Below, one piece after another: positions 12,301-23,367 of a stretch of DNA of 60,000 nt (the first letter of the stretch is position 1; each line of letters opens with the position of its first letter). Below the pieces are notes generated by a model. It searched no databases. It was not told the origin of the DNA and saw nothing but the letters and a program-made list of their open reading frames with translations. This DNA comes from Takakia lepidozioides (Eukaryota; Streptophyta; Takakiopsida; Takakiales; Takakiaceae). A program made the translations under genes and the position numbers. The stretch lies in the NCBI GenBank assembly GCA_030704615.1, contig CM060733.1, forward strand, positions 12,588,001-12,648,000, in the 5' to 3' direction.

Positions 12301-15300
12301 TATTTGACATCCAGAGATTCTGGACAGCCTCATGTAAGTATGCAGCCAGGCATATGATCTGGTCCTTAACAGAGCCTTCAGCGAGGGCTTGGCCATCCAA
12401 GAATAGGCAGAAAGGAAGATCATTATGTCCACAGGAGGCCCAAAGGCCCCAAACAAAGAAAACAGAGAAAGATAAAGAAAGAAACTTGTGGAGCTTGTGT
12501 CCTGCAGGAGCCTGAGCTGACACTGAGGCGGACAGCCGCAGCCTCACTATCAGAAATAGCAAAGCATACGCCTGAGCTTAGCCAGGGAGTAGTGGAGGCG
12601 GGTGTGGTACCGTTTATCGCACCCCTCATTAGCCATTCTGATGCCAAGTTGAAAAGAGAGGTAACATTCATACACCAAGTTGTAATGCTGATTTGCTCCC
12701 CAATTTGTGCCCACCAGAGGGAGAATCACAGAAACCATAGAACAACGGCAGAGTGCCTCACACTGGTAAGCTGGACTTTGATCATAGATAAAGCTGTGTC
12801 AGGGAGGGGGAATCTCTAAAAGGACACCAGTGTGTGATTGTTAGACTTTCATGCAATACCCTTGTGGCCCTGTGCTGGGCTTCAGCTCGTTCATCACTGT
12901 GGCAACGTCTCCCTGGCCTTACTGTATATCGTTTCTGATTCTTTAGAAGGAGAGAATATACTCATAAGATGCTCTCTCTAGGAGAGAGAGAGAGAGAAAA
13001 AAAACCAGGAAAGAAACTTTATGACATCCACAGAGGGCCCTGAACAAGGTAGAACAAACCAAGAACTGCCAAAGGGCTCAGAGACACAGAGAGAAAGGGG
13101 AGCACCCTTTTCTTCCATATCCTCCTATATACTCTGTTATTGATGGTGGGTGCTCCCGCCTTTCACTGTTCTCTATCTATTTTAACTGGGTCAATGGCCA
13201 CAAGGCTACGGCAAACAACGTCTTATGAGTACAATCTATCTATTTTAACTGACATTCTTCAATTAATCCTAACAGACTGTCTCTTTGTGGGTTCTAGGTT
13301 TGTGCTGTGCTAAGCCAGATTGCAAAGCACACTGTCAACTTGGCTGAGGTAAGCTTTCAATGATTTTTATCAACTACCATCATTACAATGTAACCTATGC
13401 AATCTCATGAGACTACTACTGCAATTGATAAGAAAGAGGAAGACACTAAGGTGGCTGTTGTAGGAAATACACTGAAGATTAAGGCTACAAATCAATTCAC
13501 AATAAGAGAGAGACATGAGATAGCAAAACTCAAATCCTCAAGTACAAATGCAGGTAGTTGTGGCAGCAGACGTGTTCCCGAAGATATTCCTTTTGTTGAA
13601 GGACAGTGATCCCATGGTACGCCGCAATTCAGCCACCGTGGTCCGTGAAGTTTGCAAGCACACACCTGAGCTTGCACAGCTCATTGTGGCCACCGGTGGA
13701 GTGGCTGCCCTTGTTGACAATGTGTCAGAGGTTAACGGCAATGAGCGATTACCTGGTTTGCCTCCATCTCATTGTATCTCTACACCTTAATTCTACCTAT
13801 TTTGTATCTTACCTAAAGATCATTTTCTGAATACGTCAGACAACGTGGTTATTTACCATCTACCCATGCAGGTTTCTTGTAGCTATTGATCCACAGGGGA
13901 TCATTGGTAATCGTGTGCTTGAAATCCGGTCCTCTTGGGTGAGTCTGGACCCACACTCCATCCCTGCTCAGTTAGCTATCCCTGCCTCTGCACCAGTCAT
14001 ATATTTAGATCCTCGCCTTGCAGCTAGCAGCTGACAATGACAGCCTAGATTTGTTCTAGCAAACACCCCAACCCTGCTCGTCATAGTTCCTATGCTGAAT
14101 TGCTCTCAAGACTTTTAAAAATGTGCTGGCAGGATCTTGAAGTTGAATTATCAGTTTTATGGTTGTGGACGTGGCTGGTTGTTGGGGAACCAGTTTTCTT
14201 GCTTGTTTTCTCTGTTTCCTTTGTCCCATCAGCTCTTTGAACTTCACTATGAAGTATGAAGCTCCTTCCTTTCATGCAGTGCAGAACTTTTGCATCTTTC
14301 ATACCTCCATGCAATGCTTGCATACTTCTTTGTGTCTGTGGTACTACAGTTTGTTTTTCTGTGACAATGCTGCGAACTTTGAGGGACGTACCTTTCTTGG
14401 GGTGGGTCCGATGACAACTTTCATGGTTTTCATCTTCTGATTGACAGCCTTTTTGGTTGCTAGCATATGTTGAATTCTACAGAAACCAGCAGTCTCATTG
14501 GGATGCTTTACCTAACCATTTGAAGATGTCAGGTACCCTCATGTGGAATTTTCTGTAAAAGGGCATGCTGCATATCCAATTAACAGCCTTCACTCCACAC
14601 AGGTGTCATGGCCTTGGGATACATTGCTGCATTCTCTGAGACGCTTGCGCTCACTGTGATCTCATCCAACGCACTGCTCCCACTTCTCGATGCCCTCACT
14701 AATGAAATAGAGGACCACATCAAGAGTGCAAGTGCATGGTCACTGGGGCAGATAGGGAAGCATAGCCCCAACCATGCGAAGGTGGTGGCGGAGGCAGGTG
14801 TTATGTCGAAGTTAGTCAATTGTTTTATATCCAAGACTAGCAGCGAAGACTTGCAAACAAAATGCAAGAAGGCCATCAAAGCCATCTGTGATCGCCTCAC
14901 CTATTTCCCAGCACTGGACTCCATGCTCCAAGTAAGCCGGAGACCCACTAATGTTTGGTGATCAGAATCTGTTCCCTCTGCTCAACACTTGACATTTCTT
15001 TTAACTAAAAAGTCATCATAATTTTGACATTGAGAACTGGGAGCAAGCTAGGAGTATGAGCTTAAGGGCTCATCACAATATGTAATAAGGTGGAATTTAC
15101 AATTGAGGATATGCATGCAGTGCTCTTCCAGGTACTCGTGGATTCACTGAACAACTCTTCAAATATTTCTCTTTTCGTTTTCTAAATAATTGTGACATCA
15201 GTTCCTCCCTATCTGGTCTTGCCTCATGTGTTAAATGTCATTTTTGTTTACATAATTACATCTCTGAATTCACATATAGTTAAGTCATCTATAATTCACC

Positions 15301-15657
15301 CTCCAGTGGGTTATTGCATTTGAGCTGGGGTGGCCATGCTGTGGGAAGAACAGAAGATTTGTATGAATTGACATGCATCAACTTGCTTCTGGGCAGGGGC
15401 CATCAATGCCTGAAGGCATTCTCAAGTATGTGCTGGTACAGATAGCCAAGGTGGTGCCCCACGACGCTGAGTCGCGCACAAAGCTTGTGACCTCAGGCAG
15501 CTTTGCCAAAATCCAGGAGATAAGTGTGGAGGCTGGCAGCGAGATCAAAGAACTCATAGACAGCATTAACAGTGCGTACCCTATTGAGATTGTGCACTAC
15601 TACTCTCCTGGCTACTCTGAAATCCTTCTACAGAAACTCACAAGCCAGCACTTCTAG
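6358..15657 (+). CDS. SPAG6: SPAG6/PF16 armadillo-repeat axonemal central-apparatus protein
   Basis: Eight exons (6358-6456, 7428-7609, 7746-7998, 12508-12660, 13298-13348, 13554-13755, 14603-14931, 15397-15657) join in frame to 510 codons, giving 509 residues, the same length as animal SPAG6. The start MATTRAILQVLENYQKAR matches the family N-terminus. Armadillo-type repeats follow (QNVEVL..., EDHIKSASAWSLGQIGKHSP), and the ending YYSPGYSEILLQKL is diagnostic. All introns use GT/AG. The protein belongs to the C1 microtubule of the ciliary central pair and is needed for flagellar beating, so in a plant it implies motile sperm. Intron 3 (4.5 kb) is loaded with LINE debris and intron 6 carries a PDF-like pseudo-exon, but no exon is interrupted. 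Expression is probably limited to spermatogenous cells (inference). Confidence 0.96.
8197..8530 (-). mobile_element. LINE 3'-end fragment in SPAG6 intron 3
   Basis: Shares the string TACTTCATAACGTCC(A/G)CGG...CTCAAAGAGCTTACGGGACAAGAG with the other LINE copies. It is 5'-truncated and heavily mutated. It lies head-to-tail with the longer LINE copy that follows. Confidence 0.55.
8545..9870 (-). mobile_element. Degenerate LINE: reverse transcriptase plus C-terminal Cys/His module
   Basis: Read on the minus strand from about 9870 down, pieces of a non-LTR reverse transcriptase appear in order. They are an N-terminal helix-rich part (SSEVMEAVQHLSSYKAGGLDG), PGNYRSITLLSAVGKLF, the QGCTLFPLLFN motif, and the catalytic box region (ALMFAHDFAGLVDT, where the usual FADD has become FAHD). 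The Cys/His module (LCPTHIGKCREIGSEEHFFH) comes last. The element ends at a (ATTTA)-type simple tail near 8520-8550. Stops and frameshifts break every module, and the loss of the catalytic Asp agrees with a dead copy. Confidence 0.8.
10070..10960 (-). mobile_element. LINE RNase H-like fragment
   Basis: A minus-strand frame near 10,466-10,800 reads HFLKVRSHTVIIGHEAADLL, matching the conserved end of RNase H domains in plant non-LTR elements (K.+SH..I.GNE.AD.LA). Downstream, LTRHNQAIWHLHKLL looks like the region that follows RNase H in some LINE families. It seems to be a different family from the RT copy next to it. No intact frame remains. Confidence 0.6.
10965..11660 (-). mobile_element. LINE 3'-end fragment
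   Basis: Starts on the plus strand with GGTGCTTCATAAAGGCCGCGG and continues through the shared GCTTTTAGGACAAGAG and Cys/His-coding segment near 11,230-11,425. It is 5'-truncated and carries multiple frame breaks. Confidence 0.6.
11690..12140 (-). mobile_element. LINE 3'-end fragment with (CATTT)n tail
   Basis: The plus strand begins with an (AAATG)n run (11,680-11,700), which is the tail of a minus-strand LINE, followed by GGTACTTCATAATGTCCGCGG and the shared 3' segment. Direct juxtaposition to the preceding copy suggests repeated insertion at one spot. Confidence 0.65.
12146..12480 (-). mobile_element. Short LINE 3'-end fragments next to SPAG6 exon 4
   Basis: GGTACTTCATAAAG at 12,155, then CATCCTGAGAAGCTCAAAGAGCTTATCGGG, resembles the same LINE 3' end. 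A second weak match lies near 12,410-12,450. The last fragment ends only tens of bases before exon 4 (12,508), so the splice acceptor sits just beside transposon debris. Confidence 0.45.
13862..14150 (-). pseudogene. Dispersed PDF-like pseudo-exon in SPAG6 intron 6
   Basis: The minus strand reads VWVQTHPRGPDFKHTITNDP then LWINSYKKPAWVDG. This fits the PDF motif of plant organellar single-stranded DNA-binding (OSB) proteins (PDFK.K.T...LW......P.WV). It is one of about seven related copies in the window and lies antisense to SPAG6. It lacks the rest of any gene and cannot be functional here. Confidence 0.55.
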
Positions 15658-16685
15658 TATTGTGATCTTTTACTGATAGACATGGTAGTATCAACTGATG
15701 TCACCGATAATTGCCGAATCAAGCTAAGGCATGTATCTGGACACCAGGATTGTTGAGGATTGGTGAACCCAATGACCACAAGGCAAATAATAGATGGTTA
15801 TCATTTGGTAACCTAGGCACAGCTGACATGGTCACGGCAAAACTTGAAGGTTGCCCCCATGTACTTTGGCCTCTAAATAGCAGGCTGGTTTTCCTCGATG
15901 ATGACGTTGGCAACCCCTTTCAACCCCTTTCATAGCAATGCGATTTGTATATTCTGTACAACTCTAGTGCTTGGTTGTAAGAGAGTGAGCTTGTAATGAA
16001 GCCTTCAATGTAAACTCTAGCTGCTTAGTTGGCAATAAGCAGTCTTTGCTGGCTCTTCAACAACTCTAGCACACCTCATAAACTTTAAGACCTTCCTCTC
16101 TCTTTGCAATCGTGGTTGTGTTTATCCCATATCACTGCTGCACTACAGCATCTGCTGGTCTCTACCCATATGTTATCTCCACTTTGCATTCTCCGCAGTT
16201 GCTGGTTGACAATGGTTTACTGTGCTTGATTTTCGAACTTTGACCATGGAAAGCCCAAGAAGGCACCTGACCTCCTTTGATGTGGACTCAATGTAGTTTC
16301 ATCTGTTTTTTAATTCTCATGGCCGCCACTGTCAGGACGGGAGGGGGATAGCAATACCCATGTCCTGAAGGGCATAGGCAATTGTGGTGAAACTCCACGC
16401 AATAGCTGGGAAAACCCAGCGTCCACAGAGCAGTTGGTCACCACCTCCATCCATTCTCACAAATTCAGTCACCTCCCCTTCACTACTCTACAATGGTCTG
16501 GGCTGCTGTTAGCTACTAATGCAGCAACATGACCAAATAACCTCAACATCTGATAGCAGATGTTTTGAACTGGGTAGTCTGCTGGAAGACAACATATGGA
16601 AGATGCCCTTGAAGGTACAACAATCCCTATAGCTGAAGGCTTCATCTTCTAGTGAGACACCATGTAGTTCCACTGACAACCTTGT
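15658..16685. other. 3' region between convergent SPAG6 and ankyrin genes
   Basis: Holds the 3' untranslated regions of two genes that converge. I see no other coding frame and no clear repeat. Confidence 0.5.
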
Positions 16686-19121
16686 TCAATCCTCCTCAGA
16701 TTTCCTCCTTGCCGCTAAGTATTTTTCCCTCCACCACTCCGGACGCAACTCATAGAGGTTGAGTAAGAACCGCCCCAAGAAAATTGAACATACGAGCCCA
16801 CCAATAATTACTGCAACTATCATACTCAACTCGTACTTGATAGTTGGTGGCAGCACTACAAACCCAGCAGTTGCAAAAGCCCCAAGTACAAATAGCACAG
16901 ACCCTACCAAAAGAAGGGAGGTCCAAAGCAGGGCTCGGCGAACTTTGGCAACTGCTTCTCTGATAAATGTTTTTCGAATTGGCAAGACACCACCGGCACC
17001 AGAGAGGACAGTTGCAATGGCAAAGAAGAAGGACAAACTGTTGAACAACCAGAATGCTTGTAAATCTGGGTGCTGCTCTATGGCAACATATTGTTCGAAT
17101 GTCCCGGGGGGAGCTGGAAAAGGCTCCAGAAACTTGTCTTTGAAGTATGGAGTGTAGCCCAAGGGGGGTTGCAGCCAAGCTCCAAAAGTAATACTGGCAA
17201 TCAGTGCTGCACCAACCAGGCTGGCATTTGTTGCATCAACGTACACCTGACGATCCCTGAAGAGATCCTCGACATACTCCTTCACATCAGGCCTCTCCCT
17301 CAACACCTTTTCAACCTCCCTGTGACCATTCTCCATAGCTAACTCAAAGGCTGTTTTCCCATCCTCATTTTCTAGATTAGCCTTCAGCTGCCCACTTTTG
17401 TCCAAACAAAGCTCCTTTACTACTGATGTGTAGCCTTTCTTTGCAGCCAGATGCAGCGATGTTTCACCATTGTAGTTCTTGGCGTTCACATCCAGACTAG
17501 GCTGTGTTAGAAGAAATCTTAAGACATCTATGCTTCCGTATTGAGCAGCGTAGTGTAATGGTGTTTGCTTTTTCACACTATCTATGGGATTTACATCCAA
17601 AACATCCTCCCACTCCTCCCACTGAAGAAAATTCTGCACCAATTGCACGTGACCGTTCTGAGCAGCCCAATGGAGTAGTGACCTTCCCTCTAATTCACTA
17701 TGAAACACCTTTTTTTCTATGCTTGTGAAAAGGAGTCTCATAATCGCAGCATTCCGTGTCTCTGCTGCGAGCTGCAGATGTCTGAAGCAAGTTTCTAGAG
17801 GAGGATCTATGTTCGCATCCTCTAAAAAGTACCACACCACATTGATATGGCCCTTTAGCTCAGCAAGCTCCAGTGCAGTAAAGTTATTATTGTCTTTAGC
17901 ATTGTAATCTGTGCCAGGCCGCATGAGCGCAATCAATGTGTCAGCGTCCCCATTACTTACAGCTAAGTGTAAGGGCGTCGATTTGTTGCTGGATTGTGCG
18001 TTTACATTCACATTTGGATTGGCTAGAAGCAAGCTCACAACATTTGCACGGCCATGTCCTGCGGCCAGATGCAGTGGTGTGCAACCATCACTGTCGTTTG
18101 CATTGACATTGATACCAGCCCACGCTAAGAGCTTACTGACAACATCTGTGTGACCCTCCCGAGCTGCCAAGTGTAAAGGGGTGAAATGGTCACCTGTTTC
18201 CTGGAATCCATCAGCTATTGCTGGACGTGGCAAGTGATCCAGTTTCAAATCTGGGGGTAAAAAAAGCTGTTGCTGAGTTGATTGATTGTTGGCTGCGGCA
18301 TTTGCATTAATGTGAGGACTCTTTAGGAGTTCTTCCACTACATTTGCATGCCCTTCCCGGGCAGCCAAATGCAGTGGTGTAAACTTGTCGAAGTCCTCAA
18401 CATTCACATCAAAGATGGCCAGCTGGTGCTGTAGAAAATGTTGTACCACTTCTTCGTGGCCCCCACGGGCAGCATAGTGCAGAGGTCTTCGGTTGATGCA
18501 ATCCAAGGAGCTAGCCATGTCAGAGTCCAGATTACGCCTCCGCAGCTCAGCTAGGAGCAAGCTAACCATCCGTCCTTGACCACTGTCTGCGGCCATGTGG
18601 AGAATCGTAAAGAATTCATCGGTCTGGGCGTTCAGATTCACTTCACGCTCAGCTAGCATCCGCTCGACCACCTCTGTGCAGCCACGCTCTAACGCCAGAT
18701 GAAGAGGAGTGACCCCGAACTTTGCAGCGGCATTCACATTAGCACTCTCCCGTGCCTGAAGCAAGCTAGCCACTTCTGTGCCGTTGTTCCATCCACCCCT
18801 ATGACGAGGTATGACCCCGAACATAGCGGCGTCATCCACATTAACGCTCTCCTGTTCCAGAAGCAAGCCAACCACTTCTGTGTGGTTGTTCAAAGCACCC
18901 AAATGGAGAGGTGTTCGGCCGAAGTCATCAACAGCATTCACAGCAATGAAAGGGTGGAGCAAGAGAAGCTCAACCACCTGTTTCTGTCCATTTTGTGCAG
19001 CCATGTGAAGAGGCGTAAAATTCCATCGGCCTCTACCATTCACATCATTTTTGAAAATGATCAGGAATTCCTTCACTCTCTCCAAGTCTCCGGAGCCGGC
19101 AGCATCCAGCAAGTCTTCCAT
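16686..19121 (-). CDS. Ankyrin-repeat protein with C-terminal PGG-type membrane domain
   Basis: One uninterrupted 811-codon frame with an ATG at 19,121. Residues about 1-610 form roughly 14 ankyrin repeats (TPLHLAAREGH and variants). The third is degenerate (GVIPRHRGGWNNGTEV), and a Gln/Pro-rich linker splits the array near residues 275-315. Residues about 630-800 hold four hydrophobic segments beginning VDATNASLVGAALIASITFG and LQPPLGYTP, which match the PGG domain of plant ACD6/ITN1-like proteins. Family members sit in the plasma membrane or ER, and some act in salicylate defence or salt response; the specific role here is unknown. Absence of introns is unusual next to its intron-rich neighbours but common in expanded ankyrin families. 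Confidence 0.93.
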   Translation of the reverse strand: MEDLLDAAGSGDLERVKEFLIIFKNDVNGRGRWNFTPLHMAAQNGQKQVVELLLLHPFIAVNAVDDFGRTPLHLGALNNHTEVVGLLLEQESVNVDDAAMFGVIPRHRGGWNNGTEVASLLQARESANVNAAAKFGVTPLHLALERGCTEVVERMLAEREVNLNAQTDEFFTILHMAADSGQGRMVSLLLAELRRRNLDSDMASSLDCINRRPLHYAARGGHEEVVQHFLQHQLAIFDVNVEDFDKFTPLHLAAREGHANVVEELLKSPHINANAAANNQSTQQQLFLPPDLKLDHLPRPAIADGFQETGDHFTPLHLAAREGHTDVVSKLLAWAGINVNANDSDGCTPLHLAAGHGRANVVSLLLANPNVNVNAQSSNKSTPLHLAVSNGDADTLIALMRPGTDYNAKDNNNFTALELAELKGHINVVWYFLEDANIDPPLETCFRHLQLAAETRNAAIMRLLFTSIEKKVFHSELEGRSLLHWAAQNGHVQLVQNFLQWEEWEDVLDVNPIDSVKKQTPLHYAAQYGSIDVLRFLLTQPSLDVNAKNYNGETSLHLAAKKGYTSVVKELCLDKSGQLKANLENEDGKTAFELAMENGHREVEKVLRERPDVKEYVEDLFRDRQVYVDATNASLVGAALIASITFGAWLQPPLGYTPYFKDKFLEPFPAPPGTFEQYVAIEQHPDLQAFWLFNSLSFFFAIATVLSGAGGVLPIRKTFIREAVAKVRRALLWTSLLLVGSVLFVLGAFATAGFVVLPPTIKYELSMIVAVIIGGLVCSIFLGRFLLNLYELRPEWWREKYLAARRKSEED

Positions 19122-20690
19122 AACATCCCTTGAGGCTCTTACAAATGCAGGAAGTTATCGAATCGGAAACTTGAACTAACATTCCACTGCAACTATTAGT
19201 TACATTCTCACTTACGTAAGGATCCGAGAGCCCAACACCTTGCCCTGCAGACACTCTCTCTGTACCCGAGTCAGCATAAACTTTCACTCCAATCCCTCAA
19301 GAGCTCAATGTTTCTCGAGATGGCCTCCCTGGTATTCTGAAGATCCTCAGAGAAAATTGTGAGCGATCATGGCCCAGAGGTGTTCACTTCAACTCTACGA
19401 CTAGCTCTCTCACAGTGTTTCCAGCTAGCCCAAGCTCGTGCCTCAGCTTGATCGCAGACGCTGATACAAAACCGAACAGAAGAAACTTGTTACAGACTTA
19501 CTTGGTGGTCACGGTAGGTACTCTCCCTCAGTTACCGGCTTGTTTCCACAAGTTCGTGCCTCCATGCTTGCGAGAGATCCGAGTCTAAGGGAACTTGCTT
19601 GCACAAGGCCTCCTAGTGTGAAGAGCCAGGCACTCGATCACGATCGATTGTCCGACAATGCACCTCTCCCATTACCATCTGCGAGATGCCATCTCGGAGA
19701 GAAAGGAGTCCTTCACAAGACTCCTTTTGCTTCAGCGCTACGCAGCCATCAAGACAGTTGTGACCGACAGTCGGACAGAAGGCGGGCGACCGCCGGCAGA
19801 TCACTTGAATTAATAAGGGCCCAAGAAAATATGATATTTCAATTGGCTTCTCAATTGGGATCCCACTGTGAGCGAGTGCAGGACTCTGAACTTCATCCGA
19901 GGCATTGCAGAGTGGATTACCAAGACAAGATTTTTGGGTTGTGATCGGAACTCGGAACATCTGAAGAAGATCGAGTTACTTGAGGGTCGCAACTTGGTGT
20001 GGTGAATACTTCTCTGCGCTTTTCGTACTGGAATTGTTACCTGCGATCTCCGATGTTCGGATTATGGCGAGGTTGTTGAAGGGATAAGACTAAGGCAAGG
20101 AATCAGTACATTCTTTCTGCAAGATCCACCCTTCATTCTCATTTCTGACTGTGATACGCTGATTCAGGTACTTGCTTTCGGCTGTGGATGCGCCATAATT
20201 CTAGCTGTTTCCGTTTTGCAGATGGATTCTGTTTTTTGATCTAGAAGAGAACAATCCGGCCAAACAAAATGCCCCTAGTCACGCTGCAAGTAGCCCATGA
20301 ACAGAGCACGAGTCTTCGGAGGAAATGTGCAATCCTGACTGTTATTAAACCCTAAACCCTGTCTGTAAAGAACGAGAGCGGCCATTTGCTGAAATCTTGA
20401 TTAAATATCCCCCTTGTTTATTCCATTCTAGTTGTGGTGATGCAATCTAATAGGAAGGCAGGGTGGGCAGATTTCAGAGAGGAGGTATGCTTACTGTGAG
20501 GAAACTCGCAGCTGCCTTGGTTAGAACCACCCATGTGGTATGATTACTATCTCTGCATTAGCCTTGAGAAGTACTTGTCGCTGCTCAGTGCATGCTCATT
20601 CCATTCTATGCATGTTGTTGGACGACTTTATTCTCAGGTCAGATATAGAGGGACACATCGTGGTGTGGGCTTAGTGTACTTTGGTAATAT
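19122..20690. promoter_or_regulatory. Shared upstream region of ankyrin and J-domain genes
   Basis: The two genes are divergent, with 1.57 kb between start codons. It probably contains both promoters and 5' leaders. A GT/AG leader intron ending at TTCTCAG|GTC (about 20,638) is possible for the J-domain gene. Confidence 0.4.
20347..20360 (+). promoter_or_regulatory. Telo-box (AAACCCTAAACCCT)
   Basis: Two overlapping AAACCCTAA units, 331 bases upstream of the J-domain start codon. In flowering plants such boxes occur in promoters of growth-related and translation genes; the role here is inference. Confidence 0.4.
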
Positions 20691-23367
20691 ATGACAAAGG
20701 GCTCATCAAGTGAATTGCTTCTGAATCTATGGAGTCAACAGTGTGCAAATGGAGGAGGAAGATGGTACAGTGAAAGCGCCATCAAAGACGAGTGGTGGGC
20801 AGTAGATGGTGTTGTACATAGGGTCCGGCCTCTTGGTGGGGATCGTCACACTATTATTTCCATGGAAATCAAGGATCCAAGACCAAAGCCTCTCGCCACT
20901 AAACACAGAGTTGGTGAACGGTTGAAACGCCTGGCGCAAATACGCATCAGAGATAATGTATGCTTCCTTCTCTGTTTCTTCTTCTCCCTTTTGCTTTCTC
21001 TGGCCATTTCCACCTGAAGTCTGTAAACTGTGGACCCACCTCTCTCTCTCTCTCTCCACAATGTGTATGGCAGTGGAATCACAGCCACACATATCACATC
21101 TGTCTAGTAGAGAGGCCACAGTGCTGATATCATCATTTATGCTTTCTAGTATGAGGTCAATGCCAACGCTTGATTTACTACTCAACTCCATGCAACTGGT
21201 TTGTTGTGGGCTATCTGGGAGTTGGGTTGACTTTCCGTAGTCTGGTGGGTTGAAATTCCTTGACTGGCTCAGGGAGGGTTATTACCTCATGGGATTAAAG
21301 CCTCAAGCGTATTTATAGTGGCATTCAAATGAACAGGTGATGAGTTTCTGTGTCTCTAACACAGACCTACCCACATGTCAGACACAAACACACATAGGTG
21401 ATCGAGTATCTATTAATGGTAAAATAGTTATATCATTACCTTATCCCTCAGCTATCATTGTAGCCGAAAATAATACAAATACTACATCTGAAGAGGGCTG
21501 GTGCACTGTGCCATGTGAAGGGTCAAGAGCTGTACTGGCCAGAGTACATGGAGAGGTTTCAGCGTACACGAGAGGCATGGGAGAAACTATTTTGGGATGG
21601 GATTCCCGATGAACCGGAGATCGATGAGAAGCTTAAAAATCCCAGAGTTGATCACTATCAAGTTCTTGGCCTCCCGAGGTACTTCCACTGACTCTTTTGT
21701 GCATATTTTACCGTGTGTGCTACAACAGTCTTTCTCAATGAAGCAACATGATGCCAGTTTTAGATGGAAATCATAGTGATTCAGATCACAGATACTGGCC
21801 AATTAACACCCCTTACAGGATCCATCTACCTTGGTGATACAGTTGACCTGATGAACTACATGCTATCTCTGACTGTAATAGGAATATGGAGTGTCACAAT
21901 GACCTTTCGGACAGGAACATCAGCAGTTGGTACCTAGTGAGGATGTGATTAACGGACGTTCAAACAAAGGAAGATGACACGTCTTTGATTTCATTTGTGC
22001 AGGCGACATATACCATATTCCCCACTGGAGATAAAGGTATTCACTTGAACTTCTCAACAGGTTCAAATGCACTGCCAGTAGATCTGGATGGCTGTACCGA
22101 GAGCCCACACACTTTAGTGTTTTCAAGCTACATGCACTCATTTTTTAAGACTGCGTGTTTGCCTAAGGTCAAGTGTGATTGGATTGTGTGCACTTTCTCA
22201 TGAAGCTCCCTCTCTGATCAGCTCATTAGTGGCAACTTCATCTACCTGTATGGCAGTTATCAAATCTTCCTACTGTGTTCTTGCTTCTGTTCACTTTGCT
22301 GAAGGTGTCAGACATCTCCAAAATGCAAATCCCTTCCCTCTCAAGTCAATTGTGGGCATGTAAGATAGTGGGCAGCAATTCTAAGCTACAGATGTGGGTG
22401 CATTTCAGGCTGGTTACTTGCGTCCCTCCTCTTTCTTCTATTTGTCTGTTTCTCTCCTTTGTGCTTACAAGTTCTTGCTCCTCACTTTCCAGTACTTTTT
22501 CTGTTCTCTTTTATATAATGGTCTCATTTGATTGCTAAACTGGTTCTTTGCTGTGTCTTCCTGTCACCACTGTGGTAGGTGACTGAAATTGAGTACATGT
22601 GTACCCACTGGTAGGAGATTATGAACTCAGTAGGGAGATTAAGCAGCTACTCACTCCTATTTAAGAAGTGGTTGAATTTCTTGCTCTGTCAATAAAAGGT
22701 TGCAGTCGTGTTTGTTCCTTTGCTTTTTCTGTCGTTGGTAATGTGTATTGACGTGTAAAGTTTCTTACATCTCTCATTTTTCTCGTGTTTTATTGTTACA
22801 AATTCTTCTTGCAAAGAGCGTCCTTTTCTTTGCCTTGGATATGGTCTCTTTCTCTTTGCTTATGTTCCAAATGTAGGTCCGTAGTTTAATCTGTAGTCTG
22901 CACTGCCATGGATATGTGCATTCCAGGCTGCGTTCCGAGAGAAGGCGATGCAGTACCACCCCGATAAGAATCGAGATAAGAATAAGAAGAACCGAGGTAT
23001 GGACTATCCAGACCAGCCATTGTGTTTGACTATTGGGGGTGTGGAACAGCATTTCATCACAGGCTAATATTCAATGATTATTTAAGAGTGGACTCGGTGT
23101 GTGGGTTCTATGATGTTTTACTCTCTGTTGCTAAACAATGCGTTTTATTCTTGGTAAAGTCTGATATTGAGCCAATTAAGGAATGGAGTATACTCCATGC
23201 CTCATGCATGAAGAATAGGACATATGTGACTTGTTGTGTGGGTTGGTTGGACTCTGATGCTGACCTAGAGGTCTGGTCTGGTGTTGTTACTTCCAGTTGC
23301 ACACGCTAAAAAGTTCAAGCAGATTTGGGAGGCTTACAAGAATCTCCAGAACAGACGGAGCTGGTAA
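20691..23367 (+). CDS. Small J-domain (DnaJ-like) co-chaperone
   Basis: Five exons (20691-20957, 21521-21678, 22003-22036, 22927-22996, 23297-23367) join in frame to 200 codons. A J-domain occupies the C-terminal third. It reads DHYQVLGLPRRH, IPYSPLEIKAAFREKAMQ, then YHPDKNRDKNKKNR with the HPD triad intact, then AKKFKQIWEAYKNLQNRRSW, with the stop right after helix IV. J-domains stimulate Hsp70 ATPase. The N-terminal ~130 residues (WSQQCANGGGRWYSESAIKD; ELYWPEYMERFQRTREAWEK) belong to no domain I recognise and carry no clear signal peptide. A C-terminal J-domain with a novel N-terminus suggests a specialised type-III J protein. The first exon start is the first ATG in frame. Confidence 0.85.

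Noticed and set aside
18699-19133. 144-codon frame antisense to the ankyrin gene
   Set aside because: A shadow of the repetitive ankyrin coding strand.
20727-21191. 154-codon minus-strand frame over the J-gene first exon
   Set aside because: The plus-strand gene has proper splice sites and a J-domain; the minus frame has no resemblance to anything.
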